Part shown: one piece after another, positions 8,968 through 16,246 of the stretch
Numbering within the stretch: position 1 is the first letter of the stretch
Layout: each line of letters begins with the position of its first letter
DNA from: Niastella yeongjuensis
GTDB taxonomy: Bacteria; Bacteroidota; Bacteroidia; Chitinophagales; Chitinophagaceae
Direction of reading: 5' to 3'
DNA length: 64,000 bases
Assembly: GCF_900110245.1 (NCBI RefSeq)
Contig: NZ_FOCZ01000022.1
Location: 43,714-107,713 of the forward strand
Notes under the pieces: model-generated
The model's database searches: none
Seen by the model: only the letters and a program-made list of their open reading frames with translations
What the model was told of the DNA's origin: nothing
Translations under genes and position numbers: made by a program

Positions 8968-9062
8968 TTTTCTTCCCATTTGCTTCAACGTATGTTCCCT
9001 TCTGAAATAACCTATTTTCCTGGAGCTTTAGGGTGGTGCCAGTATTTTTTCAATTCAGGCAT
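8948..9062 (-). pseudogene. very small frameshifted ORF
   Basis: From ATG 9060-9062 the minus strand reads MPELKKYWHHPKAPGK then TAG. In the next frame it continues NRLFQKGTYVEANGKKIKTLSF and stop. The junction is GGAAAATAGG: one more A in the run would join both parts into a 38-residue protein. So it is either a decayed small gene or a homopolymer sequencing error. Family unknown. Confidence 0.35.
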
Positions 9063-9102
9063 TGGTTTAGTATACTTCTACCCAAAAAAGAAATGAAAGT
9101 AT

Positions 9103-10800
9103 ATGTATACTGAGATATTTGGAGTAATGATCATATTCACCCTAACCGTGGCACTTGCTATCCCGTTCGGGAAGTACATTGCCAAAGTGTATTCTGAAGA
9201 AAAAACGTTTCTGGATCCAATTCTTTATCCTATTGAAAGGTTTATATATCGCTTTATAAGAGTTGATCCCAACAGGGAAATGAACTGGAAACAACACCTG
9301 GTTACACTACTAAACATTAATGTAATATGGTTTCCGCTGGTTTTTTTCATTTTAATGAACCAGGACTGGCTGCCAATGAATCCGGATAAAATACCTGCCA
9401 TGTCACCAGATCTGGCATTTCATTCTACCTGTGCATTTATAACCAATTGTAACCAGCAGCACTATTCGGGAGAAACTGGCATGAGCTACCTGTCGCAAGT
9501 TGTTATTATGTTTTCTCTCTTTTTCTTAACCCCTTCCATTACGTTGGCTGCAATGGCGGTATTATTTAATGCATTAAGGGAAAGAAGTACAAAAAAACTC
9601 GGTAATTTTTATAATTATTATATCAGGTCAATTACCCGGATTTTGCTTCCCTTATCATTTGCAGTAGCTGTTATTTTCCTGTTTAATGGTATACCGATGA
9701 CCTTTAAAGGAGCAGACACATATACAACTCTACAGGGAGACATTTCCCATGTGGCAACAGGACCCATCGCAGCATTTGAATCTATTAAGATGTTGGGATT
9801 AAATGGAGCTGGTTTCTTTGGGGTAAACTCTGCACATCCTTTTGAGAACCCTAATCAGGTCACTAATATTATTGAAAACATTTTACACCTGCTACTTCCC
9901 ATTGCTACAGTATTTGCACTAGGGTATTACCTTAAACGGAAAAAACTGGCATGGGTGATCTTCGGTGTAATGACGCTAGGTTTTTTATTGCTGCTAATTC
10001 CCGCCCTTCATTATGAATTGCAAGGTAATCCTGCCATCACACAAATGGGTATTGATAATTCCATAGGAAATATGGAAGGAAAAGAGATCCGCTTTGGCAA
10101 TGTAGGTTCCACATTCTGGAGCATTACAGCAACTGCAGGAATGGAGGGAGCTGTAACCAGTATGCATGACAGCTATATGCCATTATCAGGCGGCATGCAA
10201 TTGCTTGGCATAATGGTTAATGCGCTGTACGGAGGCGTAGGCACAGGTGTTCTTGGATTCTTTATTATTATTATACTCACTGTGTTTATAGGCAGCCTGA
10301 TGGTTGGAAGAAGTCCAGAGGTGCTTGGGAAAAAAATTGGTATGCGTGAAATCAAGATTACGGTGATCATTACGTTACTGCACCCTTTCCTTTCCCTTAC
10401 AGGTACTGCACTTGCGTGTGCTTTTCCCATGCTTACCACTCCCACGCTAAACAATCCGGGTTTCCATGGATTCACCGAAATGCTTTATGAATATACCTCT
10501 GCTTCTTCTGGAAGTGGCAGTGGTTTTGAAGGCTTAGGAGACAATACTCCGTGGTGGAATATCAGTTGCGCGATCGTTATTTTGATCGGACGCTACTTGC
10601 CTATCATAGGAGTAGTTGCCATAGCAGGAAGTCTTGCAGAAAAAAAATATATGGGTGATAGCCCGGGTACATTAAAAACAGACAGTGTCACGTTTGGCCT
10701 GATGGTGTTCGGCTTAATATTTATAGTTGCCGCATTAACATTTTTTCCTGCATTTGCCTTAGGTCCTTTTGCAGAACACTTTTCAATCATTTCACACTAA
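9103..10800 (+). CDS. kdpA: potassium-transporting ATPase potassium-binding subunit KdpA (orphan)
   Basis: Full-length (565 aa) KdpA, the channel-like subunit that selects and moves K+ in the KdpFABC pump. The four selectivity-filter regions are visible: TNCNQQHYSGE, GLNGAGFFGVNSAHPFENP, the MEGAVTSMHDSYMPLSGG region, and SASSGSGSGFEGLGDNTPWWN. Each keeps its filter glycine, but the usual GTNGGGFFxxNSAHP and xAxNNGSAFAGL wording is altered (L for T, GA for GG, GSGS for NNGS). The usual partners kdpB and kdpC do not follow: the gene ends in a strong terminator and the next gene is on the other strand. Alone it cannot form a pump, so partners must be elsewhere or it is a relic or a passive pore. 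Confidence 0.93.
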   Translation: MYTEIFGVMIIFTLTVALAIPFGKYIAKVYSEEKTFLDPILYPIERFIYRFIRVDPNREMNWKQHLVTLLNINVIWFPLVFFILMNQDWLPMNPDKIPAMSPDLAFHSTCAFITNCNQQHYSGETGMSYLSQVVIMFSLFFLTPSITLAAMAVLFNALRERSTKKLGNFYNYYIRSITRILLPLSFAVAVIFLFNGIPMTFKGADTYTTLQGDISHVATGPIAAFESIKMLGLNGAGFFGVNSAHPFENPNQVTNIIENILHLLLPIATVFALGYYLKRKKLAWVIFGVMTLGFLLLLIPALHYELQGNPAITQMGIDNSIGNMEGKEIRFGNVGSTFWSITATAGMEGAVTSMHDSYMPLSGGMQLLGIMVNALYGGVGTGVLGFFIIIILTVFIGSLMVGRSPEVLGKKIGMREIKITVIITLLHPFLSLTGTALACAFPMLTTPTLNNPGFHGFTEMLYEYTSASSGSGSGFEGLGDNTPWWNISCAIVILIGRYLPIIGVVAIAGSLAEKKYMGDSPGTLKTDSVTFGLMVFGLIFIVAALTFFPAFALGPFAEHFSIISH

Positions 10801-10870
10801 ATAAAAAAGAGGTAAAAACAAGTAAAAAAAGTCATGTAACCATTTGTCCGATTGTCCTGAAGTCAAATAA

Positions 10871-10904
10871 GAATCCTTCAAATACAATAATTTGAAGGAT
10901 TCTT
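10871..10904. terminator. bidirectional terminator after kdpA
   Basis: Perfect 13-bp stem GAATCCTTCAAAT / ATTTGAAGGATTC with 6-nt loop, T-rich on one side and A-rich on the other, between convergent kdpA and the methyltransferase. Confidence 0.8.
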
Positions 10905-10967
10905 ATCTTACAGGCGATAAGACACATAGCTTATGCTATTCTTAACGCCAATTATCGTTGGTTTTTC

Positions 10968-11696
10968 TTAATAAGATTTAATCCCTTTTATGCTATAGAA
11001 GATTTCCAGAAATTCCAACTCCTCATTTTTTTGCGATCCATGTATGGATTCGATGCCGTTTTCCAATTCCTCATCAGTAAAGGTCTCAAGAACCGACATA
11101 TACCTGTTTCGAACCATTTCAATGTATTTTGTTTTTGAGAGTATAATGGGGTAAGAAATAATATTAAATGAAGTGGTAAATCCGGCTAATTGAAGATAAC
11201 TAATTATTTCAACCCGGGATGGTTGTTTTCTTTCGAATCGACTCAACGCTTCTTCGAACAAAGGATAGTTCAGCCGCCGGGGTTCAAGTAAAATCAAAAT
11301 TGATCCGTTGCTTGTTAATTGTTGATGCAATCCTTTGAATAATTGTAATCTATCTTCTTTTTGAATATGATGTATGAACTCCTTCATGTATACCCTGTCA
11401 TAAACATGGCTTTCCTTTGAAAACTCAACTGCGTCCCTGCATACCTGCTTTATACGTTTGTCTTTATTCCTGGTAAGCATCATGTAGCTATTATCTACGC
11501 AGATCATTTGAATTGATGGAACTTTATTTAGAACCTCCTTTGCAAATATTCCTGTACCTGACCCAACTTCAACAATTGTTTCATAGTTTTTTATCGGCAG
11601 GTCTTCAACGATCTTGTTTGTAAAGTAATTGATATAATCATCAGAATAGCGGTAGTACTCATCATAATGCGATGCCAAATTTGTGTAATGGTCCAT
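10968..11696 (-). CDS. class I SAM-dependent methyltransferase
   Basis: 242 residues with a Rossmann methyltransferase core: motif I VEVGSGTGIFAKEVL (SAM binding, about residues 41-55), the acidic ribose-binding residue in MICVDNSYMM, and the post-motif region MKEFIHHIQ. The C-terminal third is variable. The substrate cannot be read from sequence; small molecule or lipid targets are usual for this type. Stands alone on the minus strand. Confidence 0.85.
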   Translation of the reverse strand: MDHYTNLASHYDEYYRYSDDYINYFTNKIVEDLPIKNYETIVEVGSGTGIFAKEVLNKVPSIQMICVDNSYMMLTRNKDKRIKQVCRDAVEFSKESHVYDRVYMKEFIHHIQKEDRLQLFKGLHQQLTSNGSILILLEPRRLNYPLFEEALSRFERKQPSRVEIISYLQLAGFTTSFNIISYPIILSKTKYIEMVRNRYMSVLETFTDEELENGIESIHGSQKNEELEFLEIFYSIKGIKSY

Positions 11697-11734
11697 TTTA
11701 TTATTTTATTTAATCTAACAACTTTATTTATAAA

Positions 11735-12682
11735 TTATAGCCATTTCTTTCTTTTAAACAAGTACAAAGTAAGAAGTGAAGATCCAACAATCAACAATAT
11801 GGCAAGCGGGTATCCAAAGTGCCAGCTAAGCTCAGGCATGGATTTAAAATTCATTCCATAGATGCTGGCAATTAATGTGGGTGGCATAAATACAACTGCA
11901 ACGATTGTGAAAATTTTAATTGTTTTATTTTGTTCTATGTTTATTAGTCCTAAAAGTGTATTTTGTAAATATTCAAGGCGGATAAAAATAAAGGAAGTGT
12001 ATTCGAGCATGGCATTGATATCTTTGATCAGGATTTTAAGTCTTTCTTTGTTGTCAAATACATTGCTTTTTAGGAGCGCTGAGGCAACCCGCTGCTTATC
12101 AATAAAACTTTCTCTTGAAAGCGTGGTTGCTTCCTGGTAATCACTGATCTTTAACAACGTTCCTTCCATGTCAACGCTATTTTTTAAGGACAAGCTTCTG
12201 CCCACCGAAGCAATATTTTTTGCTATTTGTTCTATAAAGTCTGCATCAAAATCAAATTTTGTTTCAAGAATCCCTTCCAGAACATCACTTCCATTTTTGA
12301 ATCCTTTCCTGTTTCGCTTAATTTTTTTTGTGGTTTCTTCAAATGAAGCTAAGTCGGCATTCCTTTCGGTTATGAGTACATTGTTCAATAGATAAATAAA
12401 AACAGGGGTGCTTTCGAAATTATTTTCCTTCAGGGCTATAAAATTTGCACTGATGAAAATGAAATCTTCCGATTCATAAAATCTTGGATTGCTTTCGAGT
12501 TCATTTTCTAACTTCAACTTATTAAAATCAATTTTAAAAACAGCTATAACTTCCCTGCTTTCGTGATCAGTGGGAAATTGTAAATCAACCCAGCATATTT
12601 TTTCAAAAGATATTTGCTTAAGACAATCTACCCCTTCGCCTTTTTTTATTTCTGTTTCGCTGTGATAGTAAACTCTGAGCAT
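11735..12682 (-). CDS. CorA family divalent cation transporter
   Basis: 315 residues. A large N-terminal cytoplasmic domain is followed by a long helix (about 200-245) and two C-terminal membrane helices. The family's pore motif YGMN is present (IYGMNFKSMP, about residue 273), which is the signature of CorA Mg2+/Co2+ channels. The loop after GMN is short and reads FKSMPE, in place of the usual MPE; Mg2+ selectivity is likely but not proven. Confidence 0.9.
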   Translation of the reverse strand: MLRVYYHSETEIKKGEGVDCLKQISFEKICWVDLQFPTDHESREVIAVFKIDFNKLKLENELESNPRFYESEDFIFISANFIALKENNFESTPVFIYLLNNVLITERNADLASFEETTKKIKRNRKGFKNGSDVLEGILETKFDFDADFIEQIAKNIASVGRSLSLKNSVDMEGTLLKISDYQEATTLSRESFIDKQRVASALLKSNVFDNKERLKILIKDINAMLEYTSFIFIRLEYLQNTLLGLINIEQNKTIKIFTIVAVVFMPPTLIASIYGMNFKSMPELSWHFGYPLAILLIVGSSLLTLYLFKRKKWL

Positions 12683-12797
12683 CTCTTTACTTTAGAAAAT
12701 AAAATTGTATAAACTGCACAGTTATGCCACCACCCTGGTATAAAGTGAATATAGTGTAGGAGGCATTATAGATTCTATAATATGCTGGCGACCTTTT

Positions 12798-13349
12798 TTA
12801 ATTAGGTTGTGTGGTATCGGCCCACCGAACGTTTTTATAGATCATAAACGAATAAAACATGTTGTCACTGGATGGCACCTTAAATGCACCTTTAGCTTTC
12901 ATTAAATAAGCTGCAATTGCTGTCATTTCCCATCCATCAAATTCGTCTGCAGGCCATTTAGGATTAGTCAGTTTTTCAAATCCTCTTTTGTATCCATAGT
13001 CTCGGATCCTACTAATTTCAGAATTAACTTTTTCCTCTAAACGTGGGTTTTTCCACGCCCAAAGCCAGGTTTTTGATTTAAAAGAAAATAGACCCACCTC
13101 CTCAAAATCAACAATAAGTCTCTTAATGCCATGTGCGCCAAAGATCAACTCACCTTTATATTGGTCATAACGCCAATCTATACAGTTGTTGATTTTATAA
13201 ACTGCATTACAAGAGTCTTGTTCCTTATTTAAATATTGTGATGCCTTTTTTGAAAGGTTTTCAAATGAAATGGAATTCAAATCATGTAACTGTCTGGTAG
13301 TGTACTTCTCTAATTGAGTGACACAGCCAAAAAACGAGAAAAGCCCCAT
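12798..13349 (-). CDS. DUF6882-like hypothetical protein
   Basis: 183 residues. The middle and C-terminal parts match what I recall of DUF6882 proteins: KTWLWAWKNPRLEEKV and FDGWEMTAIAAYLMKAKGAFKVPS. No signal peptide and no membrane helix. Function unknown. The family assignment is from memory of the pattern and would need a profile search. Confidence 0.6.
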   Translation of the reverse strand: MGLFSFFGCVTQLEKYTTRQLHDLNSISFENLSKKASQYLNKEQDSCNAVYKINNCIDWRYDQYKGELIFGAHGIKRLIVDFEEVGLFSFKSKTWLWAWKNPRLEEKVNSEISRIRDYGYKRGFEKLTNPKWPADEFDGWEMTAIAAYLMKAKGAFKVPSSDNMFYSFMIYKNVRWADTTQPN

Positions 13350-13504
13350 AGATTGTCTGGATTTAGCATGTGCATTAGGTTCATTTGCACAATTAATTAA
13401 ATCTCAAATTAAAGGCCTGTTTGCGGTTAGGCAGAAACTATATTATAATTACCTGAACGAAAGTTACTTATAGGTGTGCGGCGGGATATCAGATAACACT
13501 GTTC

Positions 13505-13609
13505 CGAGAAACCTTTTCAAAATGAAAGGGTTGATTATCAAAATGAATGTTTTAATAAGGTGAATCATTAGGCTCCTATCATTTTGAATGGGTTTCGTCA
13601 AAATGATAG
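13505..13609. repeat. two inverted repeats in intergenic DNA
   Basis: A hairpin of the AACCTTTTCA-AAA-TGAAAGGGTT type (like 8941-8967) is followed by a perfect 12-bp inverted repeat CTATCATTTTGA / TCAAAATGATAG (13576-13587 and 13598-13609, 10-nt loop). No gene spans them. Between 13350 and 13990 I see no credible CDS. Confidence 0.5.
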
Positions 13610-13720
13610 ATCAGTCCGATGGATATTAACCGGTTTGTTAATAGATTATTCACTTTAATCACTTGATCAATATTTGTTTGGATACGGAAGGCCGCCGGTA
13701 GGCGTTCGCGGCCCCGTCCG

Positions 13721-13813
13721 TCCGCCAGCTGGCGGATATGAATCCAACACTAAATACAATAAAAAAAGGCTCCACTTTCGTGAAACCTTTGCAGTCTGTG
13801 TAGCGGGATCGGG
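13721..13813 (-). other. tRNA-Met fragments joined to palindrome (pseudo-tRNA)
   Basis: The minus strand carries the last 12 nt of a tRNA-Met gene with its terminator (13813 to 13762, identical over about 52 nt to 15861-15810). Then comes the tRNA anticodon-arm fragment GTTGGATTCATA (13748-13737), joined directly to TCCGCCAGCTGGCGGA (13736-13721). Beyond the palindrome the sequence is not tRNA. The frame at 13674-13874 only translates this patchwork. Confidence 0.75.
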
Positions 13814-13915
13814 CGAAATGTCTAACCAGTTAATAGAAGACTTGATTGCATTAGACAGCTTGTCTGCTGATTAATGAGGCTTAAGTTTGAAATAGAAACC
13901 GTATTAAAATCAAGT

Positions 13916-13983
13916 GTTTTGGCCGTATAGATTTACTCAATTTGGCCAAAACTGATGCTTTCCATGCATTTATGGCCAAATTG
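13916..13983. promoter_or_regulatory. putative operator: TTTGGCCA palindrome at ATPase start
   Basis: Perfect 11-bp inverted repeat CAATTTGGCCA (13938-13948) and TGGCCAAATTG (13973-13983), with an extra half site TTTTGGCC at 13917-13924. The right arm ends 4 nt before the ATG at 13988, so a bound protein would block translation initiation or transcription of the ATPase gene. Confidence 0.55.
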
Positions 13984-13987
13984 AAGT

Positions 13988-15406
13988 ATGGAAATAATTG
14001 GGCGAAAAGATGAACTAGAGCTCTTAAAGCGAGTTAAGGAAGAGATATCTTCCTCATTTATAGCTATTTATGGCAGAAGGCGGGTGGGTAAAACCTTTTT
14101 AATCAGAAACGCCTTTAATAACGACTTTGATTTTTCTGTTACTGGCCTTTTTAAAGTAAGCCTGGTACAGCAACTAATAAACTTCCGTGCATCTCTTTTG
14201 AAATATAATCCAGATGCTGAAAGCATAGAGCCTGCTAAAGATTGGTTTACGGCATTCCAGCAACTTGCCAATTTATTAGAGTCAGGCCGCGCAGGAAAAA
14301 AGGTTATTTTTTTGGATGAACTTCCATGGTTTGATACACCTCAATCTGGCTTTATCTCTGCACTCGAACATTTTTGGAATTCCTGGGCTAGTGCAAGAAC
14401 TGATATAGTTCTAATAGTATGTGGCTCGGCAGCAGGATGGATAATCAGTAAGCTTATCAATAACAAAGGGGGGCTACATAATCGGGTTACAAATCGTATC
14501 AGGCTGGAACCGTTTACTTTAAAAGAATGCTCTGAATTTCTACTGTCCAGGAGAGCAAATTTTGATCGTTATCAGATTATACAATTGTATATGGTTTTGG
14601 GAGGAATCCCTTTTTATCTGGAGCAAGTAGATGGTAGTCTAAGTGCGGCACAAAACATCAATAGATTATGCTTTCAAAAAGATGGCATTTTGCGTGCCGA
14701 GTTTGATAACCTCTACAGATCATTATTTGAAAATGCCGGTAAGCATATTGCCATTGTAGAAGCTTTAAGCAAGAAAACTAAGGGTTTAACACGTAGTGAA
14801 TTAATTGATGAGGCTAAACTTCCTTCAGGCGGGAGTCTTACAAAAATCCTTTCTGAATTAGAAGAAAGCGGATTTATAAGAAAGTATACAGCGTATGGGA
14901 ATAAAGAAAAAAACAACTTGTATCAATTAATTGATTTTTATTCCCTTTTTTATTTGCGGTTTATCAGGAAAAGTAGCATTCTGGACGATAATGGTTGGAT
15001 CAATAGTCTGGATAGTCCGGCGCAGCGAGCATGGAGCGGTTATTCTTTTGAGCAAGTTTGTTTGGCTCATGTAAGGCAAATAAAACAGGCGCTGGGTATT
15101 AGTGGGGTTCAAGCAACAACCTCCGCCTGGGTAAGTAACAGCGAGTCAGGAGCGCAAATAAATCTGCTTATTGACAGGCGAGATCATGTAATCAACGTCT
15201 GTGAAATGAAATTCTCTCTTAATGCTTTTACCATAGATAAGAAATATGCAGAGGAACTAAGAAATAAAATTGGCGTTTTTACTTCAGAAATAAAAACACG
15301 TAAGTCTATCTATTTAACGATGATCACAACGTTTGGATTGGCTACAAACCAATATTCGATGTCGCTTGTACAGAATGATCTTACTATGGATGTGTTATTC
15401 GAATAG
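13988..15406 (+). CDS. AAA+ ATPase with DUF234/PD-(D/E)XK-like C-terminal domain
   Basis: 472 residues of the archaeal-type ATPase family common in Bacteroidota. Walker A is GRRRVGKT (about 29-36) and Walker B VIFLDELPWF; a winged-helix segment follows around 270-310 (GLTRSELIDEAKLPSGGSLT). The C-terminus (about 350-472) has INLLIDRRDHVINVCEMKFS, an Asp followed by ExK, as in PD-(D/E)XK nucleases, matching the DUF234 end of these proteins. Role unknown; such genes often sit in mobile or defence regions, as here beside DUF262 and tRNA debris. The palindrome at its start suggests autoregulation. Confidence 0.88.
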   Translation: MEIIGRKDELELLKRVKEEISSSFIAIYGRRRVGKTFLIRNAFNNDFDFSVTGLFKVSLVQQLINFRASLLKYNPDAESIEPAKDWFTAFQQLANLLESGRAGKKVIFLDELPWFDTPQSGFISALEHFWNSWASARTDIVLIVCGSAAGWIISKLINNKGGLHNRVTNRIRLEPFTLKECSEFLLSRRANFDRYQIIQLYMVLGGIPFYLEQVDGSLSAAQNINRLCFQKDGILRAEFDNLYRSLFENAGKHIAIVEALSKKTKGLTRSELIDEAKLPSGGSLTKILSELEESGFIRKYTAYGNKEKNNLYQLIDFYSLFYLRFIRKSSILDDNGWINSLDSPAQRAWSGYSFEQVCLAHVRQIKQALGISGVQATTSAWVSNSESGAQINLLIDRRDHVINVCEMKFSLNAFTIDKKYAEELRNKIGVFTSEIKTRKSIYLTMITTFGLATNQYSMSLVQNDLTMDVLFE

Positions 15407-15413
15407 AGCCATA

Positions 15414-15691
15414 TTAATTATGGAGTGGCTTGAAAAAATTTTTATTTATCATTACATCCCAAATCCCATCTTCCCTCTGTGAAACAAATATTGGTGGAAT
15501 TGGAATCCCTAATAAAATTGATTCGATTAGTTTGGTTTTTTGATTAGATGTCCATCTAAAAAATCGTTGGAATTCAGGATGATGTCAATTTCTTTGTCCT
15601 TGTAGAGTGACATTAATTCACCAATTGATAACACGTACCCGTCTGTGTGAATTTGTTTTGTCCTTTTTTCTATTTCGTCCTGTAATGCCAT
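15414..15691 (-). pseudogene. DUF262 (GmrS/ParB-like) N-terminal remnant
   Basis: From ATG 15689-15691 the minus strand reads ALQDEIEKRTKQIHTDGYVL and SIGELMSLYKDKEIDI, typical for the start of DUF262 proteins. One missing base near 15580 shifts the frame. Restoring it gives HPEFQRFFRWTSNQKTKLIE and SILLGIPIPPIFVSQREDGI, again DUF262. The reading ends at TAA 15414-15416 after WDVMINKNFFKPLHN, before the catalytic DGxQR motif. So it is a truncated, frameshifted remnant of a type IV restriction-like or nuclease gene. Codon use is A/T rich like its neighbours. Confidence 0.8.
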
Positions 15692-15809
15692 AATGAAATG
15701 ATTTAGATATCGACTTCTTATAAAATTAATATAATACGAAATTATGTGTTATATGTAATTTAAAATTGTATAAACGATCCATGAGTATACCTGTGGATGG
15801 GACAAAAAT

Positions 15810-15838
15810 AAAAAAGGCTCCACTTTCGTGAAACCTTT
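15810..15838 (-). terminator. GAAA-tetraloop terminator of tRNA-Met
   Basis: Minus-strand AAGGTTTCAC-GAAA-GTGGAGCCTT plus six T, starting about 12 nt behind the tRNA 3' end. The same sequence is duplicated at 13762-13790. Confidence 0.8.
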
Positions 15839-15848
15839 GCAGTCTGTG

Positions 15849-15922
15849 TAGCGGGATCGGGAGTTGAACCCGAGACCTTTGGGTTATGAATCCAACGCTC
15901 TAACCACCTGAGCTATCCCGCC
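15849..15922 (-). tRNA. tRNA-Met (CAT), elongator type
   Basis: 74-nt cloverleaf on the minus strand: acceptor GGCGGGA/TCCCGCT (G1-T72 wobble), D arm GCTC/GAGC, anticodon loop TTCATAA with anticodon CAT in stem TTGGA/CCCAA (one A-C mismatch next to the loop), variable AGGTC, T arm TCGGG-TTCAACT-CCCGA, discriminator A. CCA is not encoded. A CAT tRNA could also be Ile2 (lysidine) type, but the sequence fits elongator Met. It is followed by its own terminator and preceded by a truncated copy. Confidence 0.92.
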
Positions 15923-15930
15923 AATTATAA

Positions 15931-15973
15931 GTTGAACCCGAGTCCGCCAGCTGGCGGATATGAATCCAACGCT
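15931..15973 (-). other. pseudo-tRNA-Met with palindrome in place of anticodon-stem 3' strand
   Basis: Minus strand: AGCGTTGGATTCATA (15973-15959) is identical to the neighbouring tRNA-Met up to A37, then TCCGCCAGCTGGCGGA (15958-15943), then CTCGGGTTCAAC (15942-15931), identical to the T-arm region of the same tRNA. The palindrome replaces exactly the 10 nt ACCCAAAGGT of the functional copy. It lies 8 nt upstream of the functional gene. Confidence 0.85.
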
Positions 15974-16119
15974 TCTCCATCATTCCACACATTTTACTGT
16001 GCCTTGAATAATGGGGTGCAAAAATAGAAAAAAATCATTGTCCGGAAAATTTTATTAAGGAATTATGAGACAATTATTTAAGAAAAATGACTTTTGAGGT
16101 TGAAAATGGCAATTTAAAC

Positions 16120-16151
16120 TGGTCAACTGGTTAACCCGTCAACTTTTCAAC
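16120..16151. repeat. octamer array (nnGTYAAC type)
   Basis: Four consecutive 8-mers: TGGTCAAC, TGGTTAAC, CCGTCAAC, TTTTCAAC. Same family as the arrays at 47018 and 51652. Confidence 0.6.
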
Positions 16152-16194
16152 ACCCTTGCTCAAAACCTAAAAAACGCTGATCTTCGCGTTTTGG

Positions 16195-16223
16195 TAAAAG
16201 GCTCGGCTTAGGAGCCTTTTTTT
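16195..16223 (+). terminator. hairpin terminator before the helicase gene
   Basis: AAAAGGCTC-ggctta-GGAGCCTTTT with a run of T on the plus strand. It insulates the helicase gene from upstream transcription. Confidence 0.65.
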
Positions 16224-16246
16224 CATTTTATAAAGACCCTGTGGCT

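Noticed and set aside
13674..13874. 66-codon frame
   Set aside because: Translation of tRNA fragments, palindrome and terminator.
15931..15973. tRNA intron at position 37/38
   Set aside because: The palindrome replaces the 3' anticodon stem strand and variable loop; splicing it out would not restore a cloverleaf, and bacterial introns of this type are not known at this size.
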